Positions 42,300 through 51,515 of a stretch of 64,000 bases of DNA are shown in pieces. The notes beneath the pieces were generated by a model. It saw only the letters and a list, made by a program, of their open reading frames with translations. It was not told where the DNA came from and ran no database searches. Position 1 is the first letter of the stretch. Each line of letters begins with the position of its first letter. This DNA comes from Flavisericum labens (GTDB lineage: Bacteria > Bacteroidota > Bacteroidia > Flavobacteriales > Flavobacteriaceae). Location of the stretch: contig NZ_JBJJBQ010000002.1 of assembly GCF_045446075.1 (NCBI RefSeq), positions 310,001-374,000 on the forward strand, given 5' to 3'. Position numbers and translations under genes: made by a program.

Positions 42300-42932
42300 T
42301 TAACTTTTCTTCTTACTTATTCTCCACCTCCAACAGAAGTCTAAACTTATTGAATGTTGATATTTTAATTTGGATGATGGGTTAACCATAAAAAAATCAG
42401 GGCGATATACTATACCAATATTCAAATGTCTACCAATCTTGTAGTATGTATTTAAATTTAAACCTAATGATTGATTAGAAACCGATTTACCAATTTGATT
42501 TGGCGGCATATAATCTTCTCCAAAGTATCTTATGCGCCATGTGTACCATGTATAACTTAAACCATAACCAATTATGAACTTTTTCAAATTATGGTTATTA
42601 ATTAAGCTAATATTACTGGAATATTGGTCTTCTAAAATACCATCTATATAATCTATTCCCATTGGTACAGGAACTTCATATTCCATTTGATTACTAAACA
42701 CAATACTTGCAAATTTGTTTTTGGAATATTGATATCCTACAGAACCTGAAACACCCCAAAACCCAATACCAGATTTATTGGTTTCTCCTTCGGGTTGTGA
42801 GTAAAAGTTATTGACGTATGGTATGGAAAACATAATTTCCACCTCTCCAATTTTATCTGCGTTTTGGCATATTGCATGTTCAGTCAAAAAAAATGCATAT
42901 AACATTAGCAAAACCTTGAGGCACTTCATCAA
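42300..42932 (-). CDS. Hypothetical exported, probable outer-membrane beta-barrel protein
   Basis: A 210-residue protein with a signal peptide (cut near HAICQ) and alternating hydrophobic/aromatic strands, for example GIGFWGVSGSVGYQYSKNKF, GYGLSYTWYTWRIRYFG and LNLNTYYKIGRHLNIGIVY, as in small outer-membrane barrels. No family recognised. It lies 54 bp downstream of the GH2 gene on the same strand and could be co-transcribed with it. Confidence 0.65.
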   Translation of the reverse strand: MMKCLKVLLMLYAFFLTEHAICQNADKIGEVEIMFSIPYVNNFYSQPEGETNKSGIGFWGVSGSVGYQYSKNKFASIVFSNQMEYEVPVPMGIDYIDGILEDQYSSNISLINNHNLKKFIIGYGLSYTWYTWRIRYFGEDYMPPNQIGKSVSNQSLGLNLNTYYKIGRHLNIGIVYRPDFFMVNPSSKLKYQHSISLDFCWRWRISKKKS

Positions 42933-42985
42933 CAGATATTATTTCTTTGTGGTTTGTTTGAGGTGATTTATTCTATACTGAAATG

Positions 42986-44809
42986 CTATTCCTTAGTTTT
43001 ATAGTAATCCTGTAAAACATAAAAAGCTTTTTTCTTTTGTCCTTTTTCAGAAATCACACCTTTTCGGTTCCAGCCATCTTGAACGCCTCTTAACTGTCTT
43101 AACGGTGACATAAAATCAACAAGAATCCACGGTGTCATACCAGCTAAGCCGTCAATCTTGTCGAACATGGCAATGCTTTCTTTGTAGTGGTATTCTTGGA
43201 ATTCTTCACTCCAACGGGTTAATTTATCAGCATGAAAACCTTGCAGGGCTCCGCTACCAAACTCACTTATAATAATAGGTTTTTCATAGCTTGATGTAAA
43301 CGATTTTTTTTTGGCTTCCTCAGGTAAACCGCCATACCATCCCAGATATTCATTTAAACTGATAATATCCAGTTTTTCGATAAGGGGGTCGTTATAGGTG
43401 TAAACACTGTCTGGATGTCCATCTTTTTCTTGGTCTTTTTTGATAGCTGCAGAAATTAATCGGGTGTTATCTATACCTCTAATGTAGTCGGCCAATTCAG
43501 ATAAAAAGGCAGTGCGCTTTTCATTTGGAGCCGTTTCATTGGCTATGGACCAAATAATGGAACAGGCTCGGTTATAATCTCGATTGATAAGTTCTGAATA
43601 CTGTTGTTTGGCTTTTTTGAGTACTTCTGGATTTCCCCATTGAATACCCCAATACAAAGGCAACTCCTCCCAAAGTAAAATACCTTTTTGATCGGCAAGG
43701 CGAACAATGTTTTCTTGATGAGGGTAATGGGCTAACCTTAAAAAGTTGCAGCCCAGTTGCTCCGCCCAGTCCAGCATTAATTTGGCATCTTCAATAGTAT
43801 TGGCTCTGTCTTTTCTAAGTGGGTTTTCGTCATGTAAACAAATACCTCTTAAGAAAATGGGCTTGCCGTTTAATAAAATTTGTTTTCCAACTGTTTCAAT
43901 GGTTCTAAAACCAATTTGGTCTTCAAGAGTGTCAGCACCGGTCTCTAAAATCACTTGATATAATTTAGGGATTTCGGGCGACCATAATTCAATATTTCTA
44001 GCCTCAACTGAAAATTTGGTTATGCCGTTCGGATTAATTTTAATGATTTGGTTTACATTTAATTCTGGAATTTTGATTTTGGCACTTTCAGGAAAATGGT
44101 CACCAACAAGCTCAATTTTACCGTTTATTTTTTTCGTTCTTTTGTTGAGCGTCGATTTATCAAGTGCTATAAAATAATTACCGATAAAAGTTTTAGGGAC
44201 TTCGATTAATTTAACATCGCGAATGATGCCACCGTGGTTGAACCAATCGGTAACTTCAGCAGGGATATTTTCTGGCTTTCGGGTATTGTTAACGCCAATG
44301 ATTAAAAAGTTATCTTTTGCTTTTAATAAACCGGTGATTTCGAATGAAAATGGCGTAAATCCGCCCTCATGTTTTCCTAAAATTTCACCGTTAAACGTAA
44401 CAGTGGTGATGTAGTTGGCGGCACCAATATTGATGAAATAGCGTTTGTTGGGGTCTATATTATTTTTGTTGAAGGTGCGTTTGTACCAAATATTTCCTTC
44501 ATAATAGGTAAGCTCGGGTTTTTGAGAGTTCCAGTTGCCGGGAACCCAAAGGGTTTGGCCTGAATCAAAACTATATTCCACACGGTCTGTTTTATCTTTG
44601 GATATGGCATTTTTATAAATGGGCATAAAGCCCAATCTTCCCGTTTGATAGCGGTCCAAAATATATTCCCATTTACCATTTAAACTCGTATAGGTTCGGT
44701 TTTGTGTGTTGGAAATAAAAACATCTTGAGCGTGCGTTAAGCCGAAAGGAGTTAATATTATAATGAAAAATAAGATTTTGATTTTTCTCAGGTGCTTAGA
44801 AAATACCAT
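42986..44809 (-). CDS. Glycoside hydrolase family 2 enzyme (beta-glucuronidase/beta-galactosidase type)
   Basis: A 607-residue exported enzyme with signal peptide and the GH2 order: sugar-binding jelly roll (WVPGNWNSQKPELTYYEGN), Ig-like domain, and TIM barrel. FLRLAHYPHQENIVRLADQKG, the acid/base Glu in IWSIANETAP and the nucleophile region IISEFGSGALQGFH are seen. Length and motifs are closest to beta-glucuronidases; galactosidase or mannosidase activity cannot be excluded. Galactose genes galT-galK lie 2 kb upstream on the same strand, which may favour galactosides. Confidence 0.9.
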   Translation of the reverse strand: MVFSKHLRKIKILFFIIILTPFGLTHAQDVFISNTQNRTYTSLNGKWEYILDRYQTGRLGFMPIYKNAISKDKTDRVEYSFDSGQTLWVPGNWNSQKPELTYYEGNIWYKRTFNKNNIDPNKRYFINIGAANYITTVTFNGEILGKHEGGFTPFSFEITGLLKAKDNFLIIGVNNTRKPENIPAEVTDWFNHGGIIRDVKLIEVPKTFIGNYFIALDKSTLNKRTKKINGKIELVGDHFPESAKIKIPELNVNQIIKINPNGITKFSVEARNIELWSPEIPKLYQVILETGADTLEDQIGFRTIETVGKQILLNGKPIFLRGICLHDENPLRKDRANTIEDAKLMLDWAEQLGCNFLRLAHYPHQENIVRLADQKGILLWEELPLYWGIQWGNPEVLKKAKQQYSELINRDYNRACSIIWSIANETAPNEKRTAFLSELADYIRGIDNTRLISAAIKKDQEKDGHPDSVYTYNDPLIEKLDIISLNEYLGWYGGLPEEAKKKSFTSSYEKPIIISEFGSGALQGFHADKLTRWSEEFQEYHYKESIAMFDKIDGLAGMTPWILVDFMSPLRQLRGVQDGWNRKGVISEKGQKKKAFYVLQDYYKTKE

Positions 44810-44998
44810 TGGGTTTTAGTTTATGTTTAGTGTTCTAGTTTAATTTACTATATTGGAAATGGCAGTGCATAATTATTGTTAACTTGAGTATAACAAAATC
44901 TTGTCATCTATGTTTGAAGCATGTTTAGGATGGTCAACTTTTGTATACTAGGAAACGAAGTTAATTCAAACTTTTTATAGAATCAAATTCAGTTGTTT

Positions 44999-46570
44999 TT
45001 AGTTTTCTTCTTCTTCAGGAAAAGTAATATGTTGGTAAGCGCCTAAATCTGGTGAAGTGGTTCTGTCAATATTTAAAATATCGAATGGCACTTGTAAGGC
45101 AAAGGAAGCCAAGCCGCGGTTTATAGCTGCAGAATCCTCACCAATAATCAGTTGATTTTCATCGGAATTTAAAAAGTTGGGGTCTTGGTTGAAAATATTA
45201 CCTTCATAAAGATTGGTATCTTCCAAATCATAATTAGGCCCAGTAAGGTTTGTGTTTCGACTATCAAAACGAATGAGGCAATTGGTGAACTTAAAATTGA
45301 ACACCACATTGTCGTCTTCCAACTCATCTAACAAAATTTCGGGGTTATCGTTTCCATAAATAATGCAGTTGTTAAAGTTGGCTTCGGTTAAATCGGCTAG
45401 GGCTGCATTGTTGTCTTCATCCAAAACAAAATTATTTAGCAATAATGCAGGAAATTGCCGTGCACTGGTATCCCAATAATTGGCAATGGTACTATGTGTA
45501 AAATTGTACTTGCCGCCCAATGTACCCGCAAACGAAGACAGCCCCGAATTATTAATAATTACGTTTTCGCCCAAAATAGATGTATTACGGCCCAAAACAC
45601 CAAAGCTACTGGAGTTATAAACTTGTGAATTGGTCATGGTCAATTTGTTGTTGATTCCATTGGGATTGCCATCACACAAAATACCAATGGTAGAATTTTT
45701 AATAGTAGCGTAATTGATGGTGTTGTTTACACTGCCATCCAATAGCCAAATAGCTCCCCATTGCCCAGGTACGTCACTATATAATGGCTCTAAGCGGTCG
45801 CCTTCAAAAATCACTTCGTTTTCCAGTAACTCTTGGTCGGTACTGTAGACGCCATTCACGTTTATAGAAGCCCCGTTGGAAACAATTAGTCCAGAATTAT
45901 CATGAAAATGAAGTCGTGCTCCAGCTTCAACGGTTAAGGTTTTACCGGTTGGAACGGTGGCAAAACCATAAATAACATAAGGTTTTTCGTTAGTAAATGT
46001 GAGTTCGTCGTCACGGAGCTCGCGTCCCTGCAAATCGGTTTCAAACAGTTCTCCACCTAAATTCAGGGTGAGCGTTTCAATAACCTTAGTAGTGCCATCA
46101 CGTTCTGGATAAATAAAAATGGCATCTTTAACTAAAGTGACCAATTCTACTTTTTGCAGATTGCTTCCTGCATCAAATTCTATTTGGTCGGTGTATAAAT
46201 ACTCACCAGTTGGATTGTTGAAATTGTTGAAATCGATGGTTGATTCAACAAAAATATATAAACTGTCTTTCGATAAAATTTCAATATTATCAAAAGTTTT
46301 TCCGGCCATGCCATCAACGTTCAATCGGTAATTTGAAGATTCACCCAAAGCCAACCGCAATGAAGGAATTGAAATATCATTGTCACTTCTATTGTAAACC
46401 GTTAAGTTGTACGTGCTGGAGCCAATATTGGTAAAAACCGTATCGAGATAAACAGTGTCTTTTGAAAATTCAAGCTGACCAGTGCTTGGAGCAAATTCAA
46501 AATCTTTTCGGCATGAGCTCCAAAGCAATAAAAATCCTAAAGTAAGTATAAAGTAAAAGTAACGTTTCAT
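44999..46570 (-). CDS. Lipoprotein with right-handed beta-helix-like repeats
   Basis: A 523-residue lipoprotein (lipobox LLLWSSCRKD). Residues ~30-150 look Ig/fibronectin-like (DTVYLDTVFTNIGSSTYNLT). From ~200 on, Asn-rich repeats such as INYATIKNSTIGILCDGNPN, TNSQVYNSSSFGVLGRNTSI and NNCIIYGNDNP predict a parallel beta-helix as in pectate-lyase-like or surface proteins. It ends with an LGAYQ-type motif. Probably on the cell surface; substrate unknown. Confidence 0.75.
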   Translation of the reverse strand: MKRYFYFILTLGFLLLWSSCRKDFEFAPSTGQLEFSKDTVYLDTVFTNIGSSTYNLTVYNRSDNDISIPSLRLALGESSNYRLNVDGMAGKTFDNIEILSKDSLYIFVESTIDFNNFNNPTGEYLYTDQIEFDAGSNLQKVELVTLVKDAIFIYPERDGTTKVIETLTLNLGGELFETDLQGRELRDDELTFTNEKPYVIYGFATVPTGKTLTVEAGARLHFHDNSGLIVSNGASINVNGVYSTDQELLENEVIFEGDRLEPLYSDVPGQWGAIWLLDGSVNNTINYATIKNSTIGILCDGNPNGINNKLTMTNSQVYNSSSFGVLGRNTSILGENVIINNSGLSSFAGTLGGKYNFTHSTIANYWDTSARQFPALLLNNFVLDEDNNAALADLTEANFNNCIIYGNDNPEILLDELEDDNVVFNFKFTNCLIRFDSRNTNLTGPNYDLEDTNLYEGNIFNQDPNFLNSDENQLIIGEDSAAINRGLASFALQVPFDILNIDRTTSPDLGAYQHITFPEEEEN

Positions 46571-46643
46571 TAAAGGCGCATGTTTTGTGGGTTAAAAATA
46601 TAACTTTTGAAGGTATGATTTATTATGAAAGTGTTTAAAAATA

Positions 46644-46672
46644 AAAAAACCTGTTAGGAAGCAACAGGTTTT
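46644..46672 (-). terminator. Terminator of the galK-galT operon
   Basis: Stem AAAACCTGTT / AACAGGTTTT; read on the minus strand it is followed by a long T run, 23 bp past the galT stop. Confidence 0.75.
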
Positions 46673-46694
46673 GTAAAGTATTTTATTGGAGAAG

Positions 46695-47717
46695 TTACAA
46701 CAGAGCTCTAATCATTTTTACAGCTGATTCTGCGGTAATATCACGTTGCGGCGAACCGAACATTTCGTAACCTACCATGAATTTTTTAACCGTTGCGCTA
46801 CGCAGCAATGGCGGGTAAAAGCTCATGTGCCAGTGCCAATGTCTGTTGTCGTTACCATCTGTGGGTGCTTGGTGGATGCCGCTGGAGTAGGGGAATGATG
46901 TATTGAAAATCTTGTCGTAAGCCTTCGTTATTACCGATATGGCCTCAGCATACTGATAGGTTTCTTCACTGGACATTTTTAAAATATTCGATTGGTGTTT
47001 TTTGGGAATAATCATCGTCTCGAAAGGCCAAACTGCCCAAAATGGCACCAAAACCACAAAACCATCATTTTCAAAAATAATGCGCTCCTGTTTTTCCAGT
47101 TCTTGTTTTAGGTAATCTCCTAAAAGACTACTATTGTTATTATTGAAATAGTTGAGCTGTTGGGTGTGTTTTTTATCTACTTCGTTTGGCAAGGTAGACT
47201 GGCTCCATATTTGCCCGTGCGGGTGCGGATTGCTACAGCCCATAACAGCACCTTTGTTTTCAAAAATCTGTACGTAATTGATATTTGGATTATCGGCCAG
47301 TGCTTTAAATTCTTTTTGCCATGCCAACACCACTTTTTCAATGGCTTTTGGAGCCATATCGGCCAAGCTTTTAGAGTGGTCTGGACTAAAACAGATTACT
47401 TTGCAAATGCCCGTTTCACTTTCGGCAGTTAGGAGTCCGTCGTTGACAGAAAATATTTTAGAATCGCTTTGCAAGGCGGCAAAATCGTTGGTAAATACAA
47501 AAACGTCATCGTATTTTGGATTTACCTCGCCATTAATACGAGTGTTTCCAGCGCACAAGTAACAAGATTCGTCATAAGAAGGGCGAACTTCATTTGAAAC
47601 GGCTTCATTTTGCCCCTGCCATGGTCTTTTAGCGCGATGCGGAGAAACCAAAACCCATTCGCCAGTGAGTATATTTAATCTTTTATGAGAATAATCTTGT
47701 AAATCGGTATTTTTCAT
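46695..47717 (-). CDS. galT: Galactose-1-phosphate uridylyltransferase
   Basis: A 340-residue HIT-superfamily enzyme. HRAKRPWQGQNE, CYLCAGNTRINGEVNP (zinc site), and the active-site NPHPHGQIW with the uridylylated His are present, then HQAPTDGNDNRHWHWHMSFY. It swaps UMP between glucose-1-P and galactose-1-P in the Leloir pathway. Co-directional with galK, 17 bp downstream of it. Confidence 0.95.
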   Translation of the reverse strand: MKNTDLQDYSHKRLNILTGEWVLVSPHRAKRPWQGQNEAVSNEVRPSYDESCYLCAGNTRINGEVNPKYDDVFVFTNDFAALQSDSKIFSVNDGLLTAESETGICKVICFSPDHSKSLADMAPKAIEKVVLAWQKEFKALADNPNINYVQIFENKGAVMGCSNPHPHGQIWSQSTLPNEVDKKHTQQLNYFNNNNSSLLGDYLKQELEKQERIIFENDGFVVLVPFWAVWPFETMIIPKKHQSNILKMSSEETYQYAEAISVITKAYDKIFNTSFPYSSGIHQAPTDGNDNRHWHWHMSFYPPLLRSATVKKFMVGYEMFGSPQRDITAESAVKMIRALL

Positions 47718-47734
47718 TTCAATATTTATTTTAG

Positions 47735-48883
47735 TTAGTTTACAATATGAGTACCATCTTCAAGTTCAATAAAATAAACTGAACATTCTTTATCGAATTT
47801 TTCTTTATAGGCTTTTGATGCAGTTTCCGCAAATTTTTTGGCTTCCTTTTTGGATACCAAATTAATGGTGCAACCACCAAAGCCACCGCCCATCATTCGA
47901 GCGCCCAGCACTTCATTATTTGTTTTGGCTTGTCCTACAAGAAAGTCCAATTCGTCACAGCTTACTTTATATTGCTTGGATAGCCCATCGTGCGATGCAT
48001 AGATAAGTTTTCCCAAAGTCTCCAAATCATTATCTTCGATGGCCTTTGATGCTTTTACAGCTCTTTCGTTTTCTTGAATAACATATAAGGCTTTTTGGTA
48101 ATTTTCGGGGGTTACCTGATTTTTTATTTTTTCCAAATCACTTTCGGTTGCATCTCTTAGTGCTTTTATGCCCAATAATTCAGCTATATTTTCACATGCT
48201 GAACGTCTGTCGTTGTAAGCACTGTCAGAAAGGCTATGCTTTACATTGGTGTTGATAAGCATAAGTTGATGGTCTTTAAAATCAATTTCGTAAGGCTTCG
48301 CTTCTATGGTTCTGCAATCCAATAGGAGAGCATTGTTCTTAATACCAAACATACTGGCGTATTGGTCCATAATGCCGCAATTTACTCCCACATAGTTGTG
48401 CTCGGCTTTTTGCGATATGAGTATCATCTCTTCTTTGGTAAGACCAAGATTAAAAAGCTCATTCAACCCAAAAACCACACTGTTTTCTAGAGCGGCAGAA
48501 GACGACATTCCGGCACCTCCTGGAATGTTTCCCTTAAACATGATATTGAAGTTGCCTACAACTTTATTCCGGTTTTGTATTTCGGCCACAACACCGAAGA
48601 CGTAGTTTTCCCAGCTGCCTTCTTTTGAAGGTTTTAAGTTGTTTAAGTCGAATTCAATTTTACTGTTCAAATCCAAGGCATAGGCTATGGATTTATTGCT
48701 GTCTGTTTTTTGAATGGCTGCTGCAATGCCTTTATCTACGGCTGCAGGAAATACAAATCCGTCGTTATAATCGGTGTGCTCTCCTATAATATTTATTCTT
48801 CCTGGCGAAAAAATAAGAATGGGCGTTGTTTGAAAGTTGGAGATGAAACTTGTTTTTACAATATTAATTAGCGTATTGCTCAT
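47735..48883 (-). CDS. galK: Galactokinase
   Basis: A 382-residue GHMP kinase with PGRINIIGEHTDYNDGFVFP near residue 27, the ATP loop GNIPGGAGMSSSAALENSVV, NCGIMDQYASMFG and the C-terminal GARMMGGGFGGCTINLV. Phosphorylates galactose at C1. First gene of galK-galT on the minus strand; a TATATTTG box lies 43 bp upstream. Confidence 0.96.
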   Translation of the reverse strand: MSNTLINIVKTSFISNFQTTPILIFSPGRINIIGEHTDYNDGFVFPAAVDKGIAAAIQKTDSNKSIAYALDLNSKIEFDLNNLKPSKEGSWENYVFGVVAEIQNRNKVVGNFNIMFKGNIPGGAGMSSSAALENSVVFGLNELFNLGLTKEEMILISQKAEHNYVGVNCGIMDQYASMFGIKNNALLLDCRTIEAKPYEIDFKDHQLMLINTNVKHSLSDSAYNDRRSACENIAELLGIKALRDATESDLEKIKNQVTPENYQKALYVIQENERAVKASKAIEDNDLETLGKLIYASHDGLSKQYKVSCDELDFLVGQAKTNNEVLGARMMGGGFGGCTINLVSKKEAKKFAETASKAYKEKFDKECSVYFIELEDGTHIVN

Positions 48884-48925
48884 ATTTAATCCTGTTTAGG
48901 CTTTTATAATAACAAAAATAAGCTT

Positions 48926-48933
48926 CAAATATA
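48926..48933 (-). promoter_or_regulatory. -7 box of galK-galT
   Basis: Minus-strand TATATTTG, exact TAnnTTTG; the next TTTG upstream is only 10 bp away, so a proper -33 box is not clear. Confidence 0.35.
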
Positions 48934-49054
48934 GAATAATAGACAAATTATAGATTTAATACCATGGATTGTCGGTTTTAAATTGTGGAGATTGAACTGT
49001 TTATGATTTTTTGAATAAGACAATACATTAATTATTTAAAATTATACTATTTCT

Positions 49055-49086
49055 TTTGGTTAGATATGTAGTTAATTTTATATTTG
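49055..49086 (+). promoter_or_regulatory. Promoter of tRNA-Arg
   Basis: TTTG (49055-49058), 20-bp spacer, TATATTTG (49079-49086): an ideal Bacteroidota promoter, 40 bp before the tRNA. Confidence 0.7.
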
Positions 49087-49126
49087 CGCACTGGAAAAAT
49101 AAAATTATATTTTTCTTAATATTAAA

Positions 49127-49200
49127 GGTCGCGTAGCTCAGTTGGATAGAGCATCTGCCTTCTAAGCAGACGGTCACAGGTTCGAATCCTGTCGCGATCA
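49127..49200 (+). tRNA. tRNA-Arg (anticodon TCT)
   Basis: A 74-nt cloverleaf: acceptor GGTCGCG / CGCGATC with one G-T pair, discriminator A, D-arm AGCTCAGTTGGATAGAGC, anticodon stem TCTGC / GCAGA with loop CTTCTAA (anticodon TCT), and T-loop GGTTCGAATCC. The CCA end is not encoded. Confidence 0.96.
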
Positions 49201-49307
49201 CGAATAAATAGTGTAATAAGAAAAAACGCCAAGCACGCTTGAGCGTTTTTTTGTTTGGACTATTTTCAAAGCGGTACGCTTTGGATATTCAATCCTGTCG
49301 CAATCAC
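49181..49307. other. Duplicated tRNA-Arg 3' end (attachment-site-like scar)
   Basis: The tRNA 3' end TTCGAATCCTGTCGCGATCA (49181-49200) recurs as TTCAATCCTGTCGCAATCA (49288-49306) with one missing base and one mismatch. A direct repeat of a tRNA 3' end is the usual trace left by tyrosine-recombinase elements that integrate at tRNA genes. An integrase stump lies 136 bp downstream. Confidence 0.65.
49222..49252 (+). terminator. Terminator after tRNA-Arg
   Basis: Nested stem AAAACGC-CAAGC / GCTTG-GCGTTTT followed by T7. Confidence 0.75.
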
Positions 49308-49310
49308 AAG

Positions 49311-49337
49311 AACCTGTTGATATTCAGCAGGTTTCTT
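49311..49337 (+). terminator. Second hairpin after the tRNA 3'-end repeat
   Basis: Stem AACCTGTTGA-like left arm with CAGCAGGTT right arm and a following TTTCTTTG tract; resembles a tRNA-operon terminator carried over with the duplicated tRNA end. Confidence 0.45.
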
Positions 49338-49442
49338 TGTTTATACTGGTTTCTAATTTTTCAGAGAACCAGATTAGGAGGTTACTTTCTGACACAAAAC
49401 GTGCACAATACGACGCACACTTTGACCATAATACTACCAATT

Positions 49443-49559
49443 ATGGCAACTGTAAAAACCAAACTCGACAAAAGAAGAGTTAAATCAGATGGTACGTACA
49501 CCATCATATACAAAATCCGGCATCTTAAAAAAAATTACAGAATTAACTTAGGAGCTTAA
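49443..49559 (+). pseudogene. N-terminal stump of a tyrosine recombinase (integrase)
   Basis: Thirty-eight codons from ATG 49443 (MATVKTKLDKRRVKSDGTYT ... YRINLGA) match the arm-type DNA-binding start of Bacteroidota phage-type integrases, which run to ~400 residues. The frame ends at TAA 49557 and nothing integrase-like follows. Next to the duplicated tRNA-Arg end, it is best read as the remains of an integrative element. Confidence 0.7.
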
Positions 49560-49629
49560 ATCATCTAACATTACTTGGATTATCCCAACGCTTTATTATA
49601 ATTCTTATCTTTAATAAAATAATCAACCA

Positions 49630-50121
49630 ATGAGAAAACTGCTAATATTATTTATTGCATTTCCAATTATTGTATTTGGGCAGGTCAATCTCGAAGAGGG
49701 TCTGAAAAATGAAATCATGATAGAGGGAAATGTGAGCGATGTACACGGCTTACCTTTAACAGGGGCAGATATATTGATAAAAGGCAAATCGAATGTAATC
49801 AAAACAGATTTTGACGGAAATTTCAATTTAAAGGCAGAGAAAGGGACCGTACTGGTTATTGGTTCTTCTGGATTTAAAACTAAAGAATTTACTGTGGAAA
49901 ATCAGGTTAAAGTTAATATTATTTTGGAGGATGAAGTTACATCAGAAAAAACAAAGGCATTAACTAAATCAGACTATAGAAAGAAGAGGCGTGCTGATAA
50001 TAAGGCCAGGCGTGATGCCCAAAGGGAAAAAAATACAAACGATATAGATTTGAATAATGAGATATTAAAAGCGGTAGGCAGAAGTGCTAAGGGAGCCATA
50101 AGAAAAAAACAGCAGGAATAA
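49630..50121 (+). CDS. Small exported CarboxypepD_reg-like domain protein
   Basis: A 163-residue protein with signal peptide (MRKLLILFIAFPIIVFGQ), one carboxypeptidase-regulatory-like beta-sandwich (EGNVSDVHGLPLTGADILIK ... TDFDGNFNLKAEKG), the domain usually at the N-terminus of SusC-type TonB-dependent transporters, and a very basic ~45-residue tail (SDYRKKRRADNKARRDAQRE). No TonB box or barrel follows. It may be a stand-alone product or what is left of a larger gene near the integrase scar. Confidence 0.7.
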   Translation: MRKLLILFIAFPIIVFGQVNLEEGLKNEIMIEGNVSDVHGLPLTGADILIKGKSNVIKTDFDGNFNLKAEKGTVLVIGSSGFKTKEFTVENQVKVNIILEDEVTSEKTKALTKSDYRKKRRADNKARRDAQREKNTNDIDLNNEILKAVGRSAKGAIRKKQQE

Positions 50122-50322
50122 TTGAATAGGAAAACATCATTATAGATTTGGAAAAAGCAAGGGTTAATCAAAATCATTAACCTTAAACAAACGTTTAAAA
50201 AATTATGGGTACAACATTAAAACTTTACATCAAAACCCTAAAAGATTGAATATAAATATGACGAACTTATAAGGTCAAGCCGTTATTCATAAAGCCTCTT
50301 ATCTTTTGGCGCAATACATATT

Positions 50323-51043
50323 GGACGTTTTGCTAATGTTTCCGATTTCGAATTTTTATTGTGGGAGGTGTTAAAGAAGAGGCATTAAAACCTCCTTTAG
50401 TAAAATATATATATAGAATACCTAGTGAGAAGGTTTCAGAATCATATAAAGATAATTCTATAGATTGGATTTCAGACCAAATAGATAAAGATATTTACCT
50501 TGCCATGGAAGATCTTAAGGCAACAATTAATATCATATATAAAAAATAAATGCCATATAGCAAAGAGAATGTTATTTTTGCTAGAGTTTTAGGAGGTATT
50601 TTACATTTACGTGTTACCAAAACCGCAAGAGAGGCTGAAGGAGGCGCTTATAGCCCGAGTGCACGTGCTAGTTTTGTAGACAACCAAAATCTCAGGCTAT
50701 TGTATCGTTTAATTTTGATTGCAATCCAGATATGGCCGATAAATTAGCAGATACTGTAAAAAATGAGTTTCAAAAAATAGTGGATGAAACAATAAGTGCA
50801 ATTGATTTAGAAAAGATAAGAACCAATTTAATTAAAGAGCAAGAACAAGTAGAAGGTTATAATAGTTTCAATATGCAAATGCTAAAAGCTTTTTATCGAT
50901 TTGGAGAAAACATGAATGATTCTATAAACTTTGAATATATTGTAAATGGTATGACAGCAAAGGATATTCAAAAGATTGCTCAAGAAATAATCAATAACAA
51001 ACAATCTTATGAAATCATATTTAAACCAAAAAAACCTAAATAA
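50323..51043 (+). pseudogene. Decayed C-terminal part of an M16-family zinc protease
   Basis: Pieces in different frames form one M16 (insulinase-like) C-terminal half: GRFANVSDFEF, a lost base, then VGGVKEEALKPPLVKYIYRI, an in-frame TAA at 50547, MPYSKENVIFARVLGGILHL plus TKTAREAEGGAYSPSARASF, another lost base near 50695, and FNFDCNPDMADKLADTVKNE onward to KPKKPK at 51043. The metal-binding N-terminal half is missing. At least one nonsense and two frameshift lesions make it non-functional. Confidence 0.82.
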
Positions 51044-51055
51044 GGAAAATTAAAC

Positions 51056-51502
51056 ATGAAAAAATTAATTTTATTTGTTGTGTTTATGTCTACACTAGTA
51101 GGGCAGGCACAAGTATTAGAACCTGTAAAATGGTCTACATCCGTTAATAAAATATCAGCTACAGAATACGAATTAGTAGCCACTGCAACCATTGACGAAG
51201 GCTGGCATTTATACGCACAAGGTGTGCCTGAAGATGGTCCAATACCAACAAGCTTCAGCTTCCAAAGTGGCCGTAATTTTCTAAAAAAAGGAAATACTTC
51301 TGAAGAGGAAGGACATACCGTTAAAGACCCTATTTTCGAAATGGAAATTAAGTATTTTGATACCAAGGCCGATTTTAAACAGCGCATTAAATTAAAAGGA
51401 AAAGCGCCTTTTGATGTAAACGGTGTTGTAGAGTTTATGGTTTGTGATGACACTAGATGTTTGCCTCCAACCGAAGTGGATTTAGTATTCAACGTAAAAT
51501 AA
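51056..51502 (+). CDS. Stand-alone DsbD alpha-domain protein
   Basis: A 148-residue exported protein (signal peptide MKKLILFVVFMSTLVGQAQ) equal to the N-terminal domain of the DsbD encoded next door: both share QVLEPVKW, PEDGPIPTSF, FEMEIKYFD and the redox pair in FMVCDDTRCLPPTEVDL (C-x4-C). In DsbD this domain receives electrons from the membrane domain and reduces periplasmic partners. The gene ends 13 bp before dsbD and is a clear tandem duplication of its 5' part. Confidence 0.88.
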   Translation: MKKLILFVVFMSTLVGQAQVLEPVKWSTSVNKISATEYELVATATIDEGWHLYAQGVPEDGPIPTSFSFQSGRNFLKKGNTSEEEGHTVKDPIFEMEIKYFDTKADFKQRIKLKGKAPFDVNGVVEFMVCDDTRCLPPTEVDLVFNVK

Positions 51503-51515
51503 ATCAGAATTATAC

